Assembly: GCA_964629475.1 (NCBI GenBank)
Contig: CAZVQW010000037.1
Span: 1 to 14,604, forward strand
Direction: 5' to 3'
Origin: SMWD01 sp964629475
GTDB lineage: Bacteria; Pseudomonadota; Gammaproteobacteria; Steroidobacterales; GCA-2729495
DNA: 14,604 nucleotides
Under the pieces are notes generated by a model. That model ran no database searches. It was not told the DNA's origin and saw only the letters and a list, made by a program, of their open reading frames with translations. Every line of letters begins with the position of its first letter. Positions within the stretch are counted from its first letter, which is position 1. This document shows positions 6,218-13,710 of the stretch, piece by piece. The position numbers were made by a program, and so were the translations under genes.

Positions 6218-7502
6218 TATTAACGGTACCCATGTTATCGATATATTGTGTCAATGCCGCGCCGAGGTCAGCCCAGCTAACGCTGATCTGCCCGAGATCT
6301 TCCCGCAGTGCCTTAATTCCAATAGTTTTCTCTGCCACCTCTTTCTCACCGAGTATCAATGCGAAAGCTGCACCGCTGCGGTCGGCTCGCTTCATCTGCG
6401 ACTTAAAACTACCGCCGCCACAGTTAATCTCGATCAGGACACTCGGCAGTTCATTGCGCAACTCTTCAACCAGGGCAAAAGACGGCAACAACACATCGTC
6501 ACCGACGGCAACGAAGTATGCATCCGGTTTATTCGTCACCGGCTGCCCACCGCAAGCCTTGTAAAGTTCGAGCAGGCGCTCCATGCCAATCGCACAGCCG
6601 ATTGCCGGCGTTGGCTTCCCGCCCAGCTGGCTGACGAGACCATCGTAACGCCCACCTCCGCAAACTGTACCCTGCGCACCTAGCTTACCGGTTACCCATT
6701 CAAAAACAGTTTTTGAATAGTAGTCCAGCCCACGCACGAGCCGCGGATTCACACGATATTTAATACCGGCCTGATCAAGCAACTGACGCAGCGTGGAAAA
6801 ATGTGTCTCGGATTCGGCATCGAGGTAATCGGTCGTGACCGGCGCGGCGGAGACGAGCTCTTTCATATCAGGATTCTTGGTATCCAGGATACGCAGTGGA
6901 TTGCGCGTCAACCGATCAAGGCTGTCCGCATCGAGATCATCCTTGTGCCGCTCAAAGTATTCGGTCAATGCCCGACGATGCTCCAGGCGTGACTCGGGCG
7001 TGCCGAGAGAATTCAATTCGAGCTCAACAGCGTCGATGCCAAGCGTCCGCCATAGCCGATGCGTGATGATAATAATCTCGGCGTCGATATCCGGCCCTTC
7101 GAAGCCGAGCGCCTCAATACCAAACTGGTGAAATTGCCGGTAACGGCCCTTCTGTGGTTTCTCGTAGCGAAAAATAGGTCCGATGCACCAGAGTTTCTGC
7201 CGCTGGTTGTGAAGCAAACCATTTGTCATACACGCTCGAACAATGCCGGCTGTCGACTCCGGGCGCAGTGTCAGGCTCTCGCCGTTGCGATCCTCGAACG
7301 TGTACATCTCTTTTTCAACGATATCCGTCACTTCACCAATCGAACGCCTGAAAAGATCAGTACGTTCGATAATCGGCACACGAATTTCGGCGAACCCATA
7401 GGCATTCAGCAAATCGCGCAGACTGGATTCGATCGCCTGCCATGTTGCAGATTCGGGTGGTAACAGATCGTTCATTCCCCGAATTGGCTGGACTTGGGAC
7501 AT
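6210..7502 (-). CDS. hisS: Histidyl-tRNA synthetase
   Basis: 430 residues from an ATG at 7502, 12 nt after the rodZ stop. The enzyme charges tRNA-His in the cytoplasm. Class II landmarks are present: start IRGMNDLLPPES (7-18), motif 2 from GPIFRYEKPQKGR (108-120) with RQFHQFG, the histidine-binding peptide LVRGLDYYSKTVFEW (255-269), GGGRYDGL (282-289) and motif 3 GCAIGMERLL (302-311). The anticodon-binding domain covers about 326-420. Length fits bacterial HisS. In E. coli and Pseudomonas ispG sits directly upstream; here rodZ does. Confidence 0.97.
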   Translation of the reverse strand: MSQVQPIRGMNDLLPPESATWQAIESSLRDLLNAYGFAEIRVPIIERTDLFRRSIGEVTDIVEKEMYTFEDRNGESLTLRPESTAGIVRACMTNGLLHNQRQKLWCIGPIFRYEKPQKGRYRQFHQFGIEALGFEGPDIDAEIIIITHRLWRTLGIDAVELELNSLGTPESRLEHRRALTEYFERHKDDLDADSLDRLTRNPLRILDTKNPDMKELVSAAPVTTDYLDAESETHFSTLRQLLDQAGIKYRVNPRLVRGLDYYSKTVFEWVTGKLGAQGTVCGGGRYDGLVSQLGGKPTPAIGCAIGMERLLELYKACGGQPVTNKPDAYFVAVGDDVLLPSFALVEELRNELPSVLIEINCGGGSFKSQMKRADRSGAAFALILGEKEVAEKTIGIKALREDLGQISVSWADLGAALTQYIDNMGTVNNG

Positions 7503-7514
7503 CGTGACTTCGCC

Positions 7515-8465
7515 TTACTCGGGTTCTTCGCCGGTGATCTCGAAACGCGCGACCTTGCCGCGAACACGAGATACAGGCACTGCAAACGGTTCATCGTTGA
7601 TCGTTAATTCGACACCCCGTGCATTGCCGATCAGCAGATTGAACGGCGGTTCGCCGGTAATTTCACGACGCTTCCCCTCGCGCTGTAGACCAAATAATAA
7701 GCGCCGATTGGCATCGGAAATCTCGACCCAGGACTCCTGATTGAAATGCAAGCCGAGACGCATCGTGGCAACCGGCCGGCTTACCGGAAGTTTTTCCGGC
7801 TGCTCGACAACCGCACGGTCATCGACTTCGGCCTGCACAGCCGGAGGCGCAACCCTGACTTCCGGCACGACAACAGCACGGCGCGGTTCGGAAACCGGAG
7901 CTTTCTGCGTTACGTCAACAGCATCGTCTGCGGGCGACTCAGCCAGGACCGGTGCATCGGCAACCGGTGTTACAGCGGAATCCTTGCCGACATCGGTGAC
8001 GGTATCGGTAACGGGGTCCCCAGCATCATCATTACCGAGCAAAAGATAAATACCCAACACACAACCGAGCAGGACTGTGAGCGCCCCGCCGGCCCACACA
8101 ACCGGATTGGCGGTAGCAGGAACACTGCCCGGCTGTCGCAGCGCCGGCGCCACAACCGGCTCCGGGTTACCGCCATGATAAGCGCTGAGAAATTCATCCA
8201 CAGACAAACCGAGTAGTTGTGCATAGGTTTTCAGGTGACCGCGCACATACACCGGCGCGCCGAGCGTCTCGAAGCGGCCCTGCTCGAGGGCAATAATAAT
8301 TGTCTCATCGAGATGCAATACCTCGGATACCTGCTCGAGTGACAATGACTGTTGCTCGCGGGCCGCACGTAACTTGTCGCCGAGATTTTTCCCGGTTGTT
8401 TGATCTTCGGTTGCAGCACCCACGGCTGCCACTTTATCGGCCGGAGCGTCATCAACCTGCGTCAC
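7515..8465 (-). CDS. rodZ: Cell-shape protein RodZ
   Basis: 316 residues from a GTG at 8465, overlapping the end of pilW by 14 nt. Domains in order: a short disordered start; a cytoplasmic helix-turn-helix (about 28-92, GDKLRAAREQQSLSLEQVSEVL and following, with GRFETLGAPVYVRGHLKTYAQLLGL split across its later helices); one membrane segment (about 124-143, VWAGGALTVLLGCVLGIYLL); an acidic, Val/Pro/Ala-rich periplasmic linker (about 145-230); and a C-terminal DUF4115 beta domain (about 235-312, with ESWVEISDANRRLLFG). This is the standard RodZ layout. RodZ links MreB filaments to the peptidoglycan elongation machinery at the inner membrane. The position after pilW is conserved, but the next gene is hisS instead of ispG. 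Confidence 0.93.
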   Translation of the reverse strand: MTQVDDAPADKVAAVGAATEDQTTGKNLGDKLRAAREQQSLSLEQVSEVLHLDETIIIALEQGRFETLGAPVYVRGHLKTYAQLLGLSVDEFLSAYHGGNPEPVVAPALRQPGSVPATANPVVWAGGALTVLLGCVLGIYLLLGNDDAGDPVTDTVTDVGKDSAVTPVADAPVLAESPADDAVDVTQKAPVSEPRRAVVVPEVRVAPPAVQAEVDDRAVVEQPEKLPVSRPVATMRLGLHFNQESWVEISDANRRLLFGLQREGKRREITGEPPFNLLIGNARGVELTINDEPFAVPVSRVRGKVARFEITGEEPE

Positions 8466-9231
8466 GGAGCTGCTCCAGTAATAAACGTGTCTCTACAGAC
8501 TCCGGAAATGTCTTGCGCAACTGGCTACCGAATTTGTCGGATGCCGTGAAGTCCCCCATCGATTGCTCGATGCGAACACCCAGCCATAATGCAGCGGGTG
8601 ACGGTGCGGCCGCGGCCAGATGACGCTGCAGGAAGGCGCGTGCCTGCAGGTAATTGCCGCGTTGATTCGAGACATCAGCCATTTGCAACAGGGCCTCGGC
8701 AGATTGCGGGTTGGCCGCCAACGCCGCGCGCAGATAGTCTTCCGAACGCGCGAGATCAAGTCGCTTCATGCAGACACCGGCATTCGTATAGAGCACCGCT
8801 TTGTCCGAGAATGTTTTCGACAACGGCACGGACAATGCACGGTCAAATAATTCCAGCGCTTCTTTACGGCTGGATTCGTTACGGCACAGGAATATCGCCA
8901 GACCGGCCAGTGCATCCGGGTCTCGTGGAGCCAACGAAACCGCACGCCGATAATGTCGTTCGGCGCCTTCGATATCGCCGAGATTCTCATAGACAAAACC
9001 GAGCAATCTGTGCGCGACGATGTTATCGGAATCGAGCTCCACCGCCTTTTCGAGCTTGACACGCGCAGATTGCCAGTCGCCCTGGCGTAGATACTCGCTA
9101 CCCATCTTCATGTTCAGATCGGCAGCCTCATCTGGCTGCTCGGCGGGCTGCACGCGACCAGTCGTTTCCGTAACACAAGCAACCATCAGCAAAAGGCTCA
9201 ACACGGTGACGATCAAACGGAATAAACTCAT
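8452..9231 (-). CDS. pilW: Type IV pilus biogenesis lipoprotein PilW (PilF)
   Basis: 259 residues. The ATG at 9231 overlaps the rlmN stop (ATGA), so translational coupling is likely. The signal peptide ends in lipobox MVAC (Cys19), followed by a Thr/Gln/Pro-rich spacer and a chain of TPR units: about 38-71 (GSEYLRQGDWQSARVKLEKA), 72-105 (LGFVYENLGDIEGAERHYRRA), 106-140, and about 174-208. This is the PilF/PilW family, an outer-membrane pilotin needed for PilQ secretin assembly. The position between rlmN and rodZ is the conserved one. It implies that the organism has type IV pili encoded elsewhere, or at least did in the past; no other pilus gene is in the window. Confidence 0.92.
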   Translation of the reverse strand: MSLFRLIVTVLSLLLMVACVTETTGRVQPAEQPDEAADLNMKMGSEYLRQGDWQSARVKLEKAVELDSDNIVAHRLLGFVYENLGDIEGAERHYRRAVSLAPRDPDALAGLAIFLCRNESSRKEALELFDRALSVPLSKTFSDKAVLYTNAGVCMKRLDLARSEDYLRAALAANPQSAEALLQMADVSNQRGNYLQARAFLQRHLAAAAPSPAALWLGVRIEQSMGDFTASDKFGSQLRKTFPESVETRLLLEQLRDAG

Positions 9232-10337
9232 TGCAATAAACCCTGTTGTATCTTGCTCGTCTGCATCTTGCTCCCAAGGGGCGCACGCACCCGATTGCTG
9301 ACCTGTCCGGCAAGCTGGCCGCAGGCCGCCGCAATGTCATCGCCGCGGGTTTTACGCGTCACGGTCATGATACCCGCGTCGAGCACTACCTGTCGGAATC
9401 GGTCGACAGCCTCCTGCGGTGAGCGAAGATAAACACTGCCGGGAAACGGATTAAAAGGAATCAGGTTGACCTTGGCCGGACGGTTGGCAAGCAGGCGGGC
9501 CAGTTCACGCGCCTGTTCAATGCCATCATTGATGCCGGCAAGCATGACATATTCAAACGTCACGCCCTTGAGGTTCGCGAGGCGTGCATAGTCCCAGCAC
9601 GCATCGAGCAGCTCGGCGATCGGATAACGCCGGTTGCTCGGCACCAGAACATCGCGGAGTGCGTCATTCGACGCGTGCAAAGACACCGCGAGGGCGACAT
9701 TCGATTCCTCACCAAGCTTCCGGAGCTGCGGCACCAGCCCGGATGTACTGACAGTCACGCGTCGGCGCGACAGGCCGAAGCCAAAATCATCGAGCAGGAT
9801 ATCGACAGCCTTAACCACTGCACGCAGATTTGCGAGCGGCTCACCCATACCCATGAACACCACATTGGAGATCCGCGGCCCATCGATTTTATTGAGTTCC
9901 CGCCTGGCGAGCATCACCTGGCCAATAATTTCAGCTGCGCTCAGATTACGATTAAATCCCTGCCGACCGGTTGCACAGAACGGGCAATCCATTGCACACC
10001 CTACCTGCGACGAAACACACAGGGTGCCGCGGCCGTCTTCAGGAATGAAGACAGTTTCGATTGCCTGACTGCTATCGGCCTGCAGGCGCCACTTGATGAC
10101 ACCATCCGCTGCATCGTGACGCTCCTGCACCTCGGGCAGAGTGAACTCGACACGATCCTCGAGCGCATGCCGTAACGCCTTGCTCAGGTCTGTCATGTCA
10201 TCGAGACGCAACACCGAACGACCGTACACCCATTGCATCACCTGGCGGGCATGAAACTTTTTCTCGCCCATATCTACGAATAACCGCTCAAGATCCGTGC
10301 GCGGCAGGCCCAACAGGTTTATGGGATCAGCAGTCAT
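9228..10337 (-). CDS. rlmN: Dual-specificity 23S rRNA/tRNA adenine-C2 methyltransferase RlmN
   Basis: 369 residues from an ATG at 10337, 16 nt after the ndk stop. RlmN is a radical-SAM enzyme that methylates C2 of A2503 in 23S rRNA and A37 in some tRNAs. The cluster-binding motif is CAMDCPFC (Cys114, 118, 121), followed by ATGRQGFNRNL. GMGEPL and the AVSLHASND segment are typical of the family. The second conserved cysteine, which carries the methyl intermediate, is Cys339 in GDDIAAACGQL. The C-terminal tail after about 350 is polar and slightly longer than the core. The protein depends on a [4Fe-4S] cluster, and the reduced iron-sulfur gene group lies just upstream in the same run. Confidence 0.97.
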   Translation of the reverse strand: MTADPINLLGLPRTDLERLFVDMGEKKFHARQVMQWVYGRSVLRLDDMTDLSKALRHALEDRVEFTLPEVQERHDAADGVIKWRLQADSSQAIETVFIPEDGRGTLCVSSQVGCAMDCPFCATGRQGFNRNLSAAEIIGQVMLARRELNKIDGPRISNVVFMGMGEPLANLRAVVKAVDILLDDFGFGLSRRRVTVSTSGLVPQLRKLGEESNVALAVSLHASNDALRDVLVPSNRRYPIAELLDACWDYARLANLKGVTFEYVMLAGINDGIEQARELARLLANRPAKVNLIPFNPFPGSVYLRSPQEAVDRFRQVVLDAGIMTVTRKTRGDDIAAACGQLAGQVSNRVRAPLGSKMQTSKIQQGLLQ

Positions 10338-10353
10338 TCAGCAGCGCCTGCGA

Positions 10354-10785
10354 TCAGCGGGTCCGTGGACAGACCTGATCCGGGGAAAAGAAAAACGCAA
10401 TTTCCTCGCGCGCCGTGTCCGGCCCGTCGGATCCGTGCACGACATTTTCTTCGATACTTGCAGCAAAGTCGGCGCGAATCGTGCCGGCATCCGCTTCGGC
10501 CGGGTTCGTTGCACCCATAACCTCGCGATTCTTCGCGATGGCATTTTCTCCTTCGAGCACCTGCACCATAACCGGCCCCGACATCATGTAGCTGACGAGA
10601 TCATTGTAAAAGGGTCGCTCCTTGTGCACGGCATAAAACCCTTCAGCCTGTTCACGAGTCAGGTGCAGCATGCGCGACGCGACAATGCTCAAACCTGCTT
10701 TCTCGAAGCGGCGATACACCTCACCGATCAGATTCTTCTCGACACCGTCTGGCTTAACTATTGAAAAAGTACGCTCGATAGACAT
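10354..10785 (-). CDS. ndk: Nucleoside diphosphate kinase
   Basis: 143 residues from an ATG at 10785, with GGAG about 8 nt upstream. The enzyme moves the gamma-phosphate between nucleoside triphosphates and diphosphates through a phosphohistidine. Visible landmarks are MSIERTFSIVKPDGV (Lys11), the active-site NVVHGSDGPDTA (His117), and the GATNPAEADAGTIRADF nucleotide-binding stretch (91-107). Length matches bacterial Ndk. It is separated from iscA by a 77-nt AT-rich gap holding a hairpin. This is the largest gap in the minus-strand run, so a separate promoter is possible, but I could not assign one with confidence. Confidence 0.97.
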   Translation of the reverse strand: MSIERTFSIVKPDGVEKNLIGEVYRRFEKAGLSIVASRMLHLTREQAEGFYAVHKERPFYNDLVSYMMSGPVMVQVLEGENAIAKNREVMGATNPAEADAGTIRADFAASIEENVVHGSDGPDTAREEIAFFFSPDQVCPRTR

Positions 10786-10807
10786 TACAACTCCATGTTG
10801 GTTATTC

Positions 10808-10822
10808 CCGGCAGTCTGCCGG
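10808..10822. repeat. Short GC-rich hairpin between iscA and ndk
   Basis: CCGGCA-GTC-TGCCGG, a perfect 6-bp stem with a 3-nt loop (the plus and minus readings are nearly the same). On the minus strand it is followed by GAATAACC, so it is not a convincing terminator. The T-rich stretch precedes the stem instead of following it. It would sit in the ndk leader and could mark an RNA processing site or attenuate read-through. Low certainty. Confidence 0.35.
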
Positions 10823-10862
10823 ATTTGGAAACCCGTATTAAAAAAACAGATACTAAAAATAA

Positions 10863-11186
10863 TTAAATACTAAAACTCTCACCACACCCGCATTCACCCG
10901 TCGCTTGTGGATTTCGAAATTTGAATGCCTCGTTCAGCCCTTCGCGGACGTAGTCGATCTCCGTACCATCGATAATTTCGAGGCTCTGCCTGTCGACGAT
11001 GACCTTGACATCGTCGACAGAGAAAACGACATCGTCTGCACCGACCTCGTCGGCATAATTTACGACATACGAAAAACCCGAACAGCCCGTCTTCTTGATA
11101 CCCAGACGCAGCCCGATTCCGGCACCGCGTTTCAGCAGGAAAGTTCGCACCCGGTCGGCTGCACTGTCGGTTAACGTGATAGCCAT
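10863..11186 (-). CDS. iscA: A-type iron-sulfur carrier IscA
   Basis: 107 residues, the same length as E. coli IscA. The ATG at 11186 has AGGAGT 6 nt upstream. A longer open frame to 11363 overlaps the IscU-like gene and has no Shine-Dalgarno support, so I rejected it. All three conserved cysteines are present: Cys35 in KKTGCSGFSY and Cys99/Cys101 in GECGCGESF near the C-terminus. The start (MAITLTDSAADRV) and the segment DYVREGLNEAFKFRNP are close to IscA from classical isc operons. ErpA is a less likely alternative. The protein would carry Fe or Fe-S clusters to target enzymes. It lies 43 nt after the IscU-like gene. Unlike that neighbour, it looks fully competent. Confidence 0.93.
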   Translation of the reverse strand: MAITLTDSAADRVRTFLLKRGAGIGLRLGIKKTGCSGFSYVVNYADEVGADDVVFSVDDVKVIVDRQSLEIIDGTEIDYVREGLNEAFKFRNPQATGECGCGESFSI

Positions 11187-11229
11187 CGTCACTCCTGTTA
11201 AGTCGCTCCTTTTAAAAAGGGCCAGACAG

Positions 11230-11628
11230 CTAGCGTCGGCCCAGCCGTGTATTGTCCCAAGCCACACGGCACTTGCGCAAGGCATCCTCGATGATAAGTA
11301 ATCGCCCCATTTTCTCGACCGGCAGGTCGAGGGTGGCCGCCATCTCAGCGGGCCGAAAATCATCCAGTGACTCGACCGGCCAGCCCGTCAAACGCTCGGC
11401 CAGAACGCTGCAGGCGGCGATCGTATGCGGACAGCCAAAGGCCTGGAACGTCATTTCCCCGATCCGGTCATCATCGACACCGATATAAAACACGACTTCC
11501 GTACCATGCTCACGCTGCCCGGCTGTGCCACAAATCGTGGTCTCGTGATCTGCGGCCAACGTCCCGACACACCGTGGCTGCGCAAAATATTGCTCTGTGA
11601 GGGCCGAATAGCGTTGCCAGCCTCTCAT
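11230..11628 (-). CDS. Divergent IscU/NifU_N-like protein lacking most cluster ligands
   Basis: 132 residues from an ATG at 11628 that overlaps the iscS stop (ATGA). The open frame extends 19 codons further into iscS, but the coupled ATG with AGG upstream is more likely. The IscU/NifU_N fold is recognisable from FGCPHTIAACSVLAERLTGW (64-83), LPVEKM (102-107) and IIEDALRKC (112-120). Compared with E. coli IscU from memory, Cys63 is kept (Cys66 here), but Cys37 becomes His41 (QREHGTEVVF), Asp39 becomes Thr43, and the KIHCS motif becomes KMGRL, so His105 and Cys106 are Gly108 and Arg109. The loop hydrophobicity and alignment length are otherwise preserved. It cannot bind a [2Fe-2S] cluster in the usual way. 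It could be a sulfur acceptor, a regulator of the desulfurase, or a decayed scaffold. Non-conserved cysteines at 20, 33, 73 and 120 are possible alternative ligands. Confidence 0.82.
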   Translation of the reverse strand: MRGWQRYSALTEQYFAQPRCVGTLAADHETTICGTAGQREHGTEVVFYIGVDDDRIGEMTFQAFGCPHTIAACSVLAERLTGWPVESLDDFRPAEMAATLDLPVEKMGRLLIIEDALRKCRVAWDNTRLGRR

Positions 11629-12806
11629 GCAAGCGCCTGCGTCGAAGTTGGCGTAATACTGCGCAGGTGCGCTACAACGCGACAAAACGTCTCGATTGCA
11701 AAGTCGATCTCAGCCTCGGTCGTCGGCCGTCCGAGGCTGAAACGGACGCTGGCGCGCGCGAGCTGATCGCCACGCCCGAGGCCGCGTAGCACTGCAGACG
11801 GCTCATCACTGCTCGTTGTGCAGGCCGAACCGGCCGAAACGGCGAGGTCACGCAGACCGTAATGCAGGCTCTCGCCTTCGACACCGGTGACGCTGACATT
11901 CAGAATATGACCGACACGTCGCTCGCGATCGCCGTTCAACAACACTCCGTCGACGGCGCTGATCCCGTTCCATAGCCTGTCACGTAATGCAGTGATCCGC
12001 TCCTCGTCGACTGACCTGCCCGCCCTGGCCAGCCGGCAGGCCTCGCCCATGCCGACTACCTGGTGCGTCGGTACCGTACCCGGTCGAACGCCGTGCTCCT
12101 GTCCGCCGCCGAACATCAGCGGCTCGACCCGCCGAATCCGCTCCGCATTGAGGTACAGCGCGCCGACACCCTTCGGCCCGTACATTTTCTGCGCCGCCAT
12201 CGAGAGCAAATCAATCGACTGTGCGCCAACGTCGATCGGCAGATGACAGGCGCTCTGTGCCGCATCGACATGGAATAAAGTGCCGTGCGCCCGGCATAGC
12301 GCACCGATGGCGGCAATATCCTGTACAACGCCGATCTCATTATTAACATGCATGATCGACACGAGCGTCGTACTGTTGGTTAATGCATCCGCAATCTGTT
12401 CCGGTTCGATGATGCCGTGCGCATCGGGAACCAGAAAAGTCACGTCGAACCTCTGCCTGGCCAGGTAACGACAGGCATCAAGCACGGCCGGGTGCTCTGT
12501 CGCCGATGTCACGATGTGCCGGCCTGCCAAGGCACGAAAACGCGCCGCGCCGATGATCGCAAGGTTATCGGCTTCGGTCGCACCGGACGTCCAGATAATT
12601 TCATCTGCGCTGGCGCCGATCAGCAGCGCGACCTGTTCCCGCGCCGTTTCTACCATTGCCCCGGCCTTGCGGCCGAACTCATGCCGGCCGGATGCCGGGT
12701 TGCCGAATGCCCGGGCATCGGTCAGGCAGGCGGTCATCGCGCACACCACATCGGCATCTACCGGCGTCGTCGCCGCGTAGTCGAGATAGACGGGTGTCAT
12801 GATCAT
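11625..12806 (-). CDS. iscS: Cysteine desulfurase, IscS/NifS family
   Basis: 393 residues. The ATG at 12806 overlaps the trmJ stop (ATGA). This is a PLP enzyme that removes sulfur from cysteine as a persulfide. The catalytic set matches IscS: His105 (TEHPAV), Asp181 and Gln184 (VDAAQ), PLP lysine Lys207 (AAQKMYGPKG) and the persulfide cysteine Cys329 (SAGSACTTSS), in the group I loop. Two differences stand out. The residue before the PLP lysine is Gln206 instead of the usual His. The protein also ends in LRSITPTSTQALA, without the tail (pattern SPLW...DLNSIEWAHH in E. coli) that docks IscU. It might therefore serve a different partner, probably the adjacent IscU-like protein, or also tRNA thiolation. 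A NifS-type name would be equally valid. Confidence 0.9.
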   Translation of the reverse strand: MIMTPVYLDYAATTPVDADVVCAMTACLTDARAFGNPASGRHEFGRKAGAMVETAREQVALLIGASADEIIWTSGATEADNLAIIGAARFRALAGRHIVTSATEHPAVLDACRYLARQRFDVTFLVPDAHGIIEPEQIADALTNSTTLVSIMHVNNEIGVVQDIAAIGALCRAHGTLFHVDAAQSACHLPIDVGAQSIDLLSMAAQKMYGPKGVGALYLNAERIRRVEPLMFGGGQEHGVRPGTVPTHQVVGMGEACRLARAGRSVDEERITALRDRLWNGISAVDGVLLNGDRERRVGHILNVSVTGVEGESLHYGLRDLAVSAGSACTTSSDEPSAVLRGLGRGDQLARASVRFSLGRPTTEAEIDFAIETFCRVVAHLRSITPTSTQALA

Positions 12807-13558
12807 GCGTCCGCACCCGGCTCACCCGGCGGCGTGGATGGGTGCACCGGGCCGTTTGTCAGCGCGGTCAAAAGCCCGCGCATGATGTTCAGCTCTTTTT
12901 CATCGAGTCGTGCGCGATTGAATAAGCGCCGCAAGCGACGCATCAACGCACGTGGCTGGTCCGGGTTCAGAAATCCGCTGTCATGCATGACGCGCTCGAG
13001 GTGCGCATAAAATAATTCGACATCGCCGGCACTGGCCGGCACTGATTCCGGATCCTGCGGTTTGCTCTCGATCCCCTGTGCCCAAAAAAGCTCGTAGGCA
13101 ATAATCTGTACCGCCATCGCGAGATTCAACGAGCTGTATTCGGGGTTGCTCGGCACATAAACCAGCGCATTACACCGATCCATTTCAACATTCGTCAGCC
13201 CGGCACGCTCGGCTCCGAACACGACCGCAGCCGGCTTGCTGTGACTGGCCGCGACAACTTCGGCGGCACATTCGCGCGGATCGAGCTCCGGCCAGGCAAG
13301 GCGACGGCGCCGTGAACTCGTGCCGACAACAAAACCACACCCGTTAATCGCTTCAGCCAGCGTCGGGACGATGCGGGCGCTCATCAGCACATCGAGGGCG
13401 CCCGATGACCGGGCCCTGGCGACACCATCAATCTCGCAGGCTGGATTCACGAGCACCAGTTCGGAAAAACCCATCGTCTTGATTGCGCGCGCAGCAGCGC
13501 CCACATTACCCGGGTGGGTCGGCTCAAACAGGACAAAACGAATCGGCAAATCAGGCAC
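12803..13558 (-). CDS. trmJ: tRNA (Cm32/Um32) 2'-O-methyltransferase TrmJ
   Basis: 251 residues from a GTG at 13558. TrmJ is a SpoU/SPOUT enzyme that methylates the ribose at position 32 of tRNA. The trefoil-knot motifs are visible: PTHPGNVGAAARAIKTMG (13-30), FGAERAGL (114-121) and NPEYSSLNLAMAVQ (138-151). A helical C-terminal extension typical of TrmJ follows (about 175-235), then a Pro/Gly-rich tail. It is the first gene of the minus-strand run. In Pseudomonas and E. coli trmJ lies next to suhB, and cysE and/or iscR come before iscS. Here iscS follows at once, with an ATGA overlap. Confidence 0.93.
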   Translation of the reverse strand: MPDLPIRFVLFEPTHPGNVGAAARAIKTMGFSELVLVNPACEIDGVARARSSGALDVLMSARIVPTLAEAINGCGFVVGTSSRRRRLAWPELDPRECAAEVVAASHSKPAAVVFGAERAGLTNVEMDRCNALVYVPSNPEYSSLNLAMAVQIIAYELFWAQGIESKPQDPESVPASAGDVELFYAHLERVMHDSGFLNPDQPRALMRRLRRLFNRARLDEKELNIMRGLLTALTNGPVHPSTPPGEPGADA

Positions 13559-13593
13559 GTGCAGCGAATCTCGGCAGGTAAAACGTGAGTGTT

Positions 13594-13599
13594 ATTCTA
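13594..13599 (-). promoter_or_regulatory. Candidate -10 box for trmJ and the downstream run
   Basis: TAGAAT on the minus strand, 35 nt from the trmJ GTG, gives a start near 13587 and a leader of about 28 nt. Only a weak -35 match is present at suitable spacing. No IscR-type site was recognised nearby. Confidence 0.4.
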
Positions 13600-13641
13600 G
13601 CCTGCTACAACCGGCACAGGCAGCATCAGCTGGGAAAAATG

Positions 13642-13670
13642 GTGTCAGCCGGCAATTCAGACCGTACAAT
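13642..13670 (+). promoter_or_regulatory. Candidate sigma70 promoter of suhB
   Basis: GTGTCA (13642-13647), a 17-nt spacer, then TACAAT (13665-13670). Transcription would start near 13677, giving a leader of about 34 nt before the suhB ATG. It is back to back with the candidate trmJ promoter. Confidence 0.45.
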
Positions 13671-13710
13671 ACCGCCCTCTTTGGCAGCGCACCCTCACCG
13701 GATCAGCCTC

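Noticed and set aside
11187..11363. N-terminal extension of IscA into the IscU-like gene
   Set aside because: The ATG at 11186 has AGGAGT upstream and gives exactly 107 residues starting like IscA.
11629..11685. N-terminal extension of the IscU-like gene inside iscS
   Set aside because: The ATG at 11628 makes an ATGA overlap with the iscS stop, and the extension is not IscU-like. It would add cysteines at positions 4 and 19 of the longer form, so it is worth checking if function is studied.
13585..13710. N-terminal extension of SuhB
   Set aside because: The first 42 residues do not resemble SuhB and cross the candidate -35/-10; the internal ATG at 13711 gives the family length.
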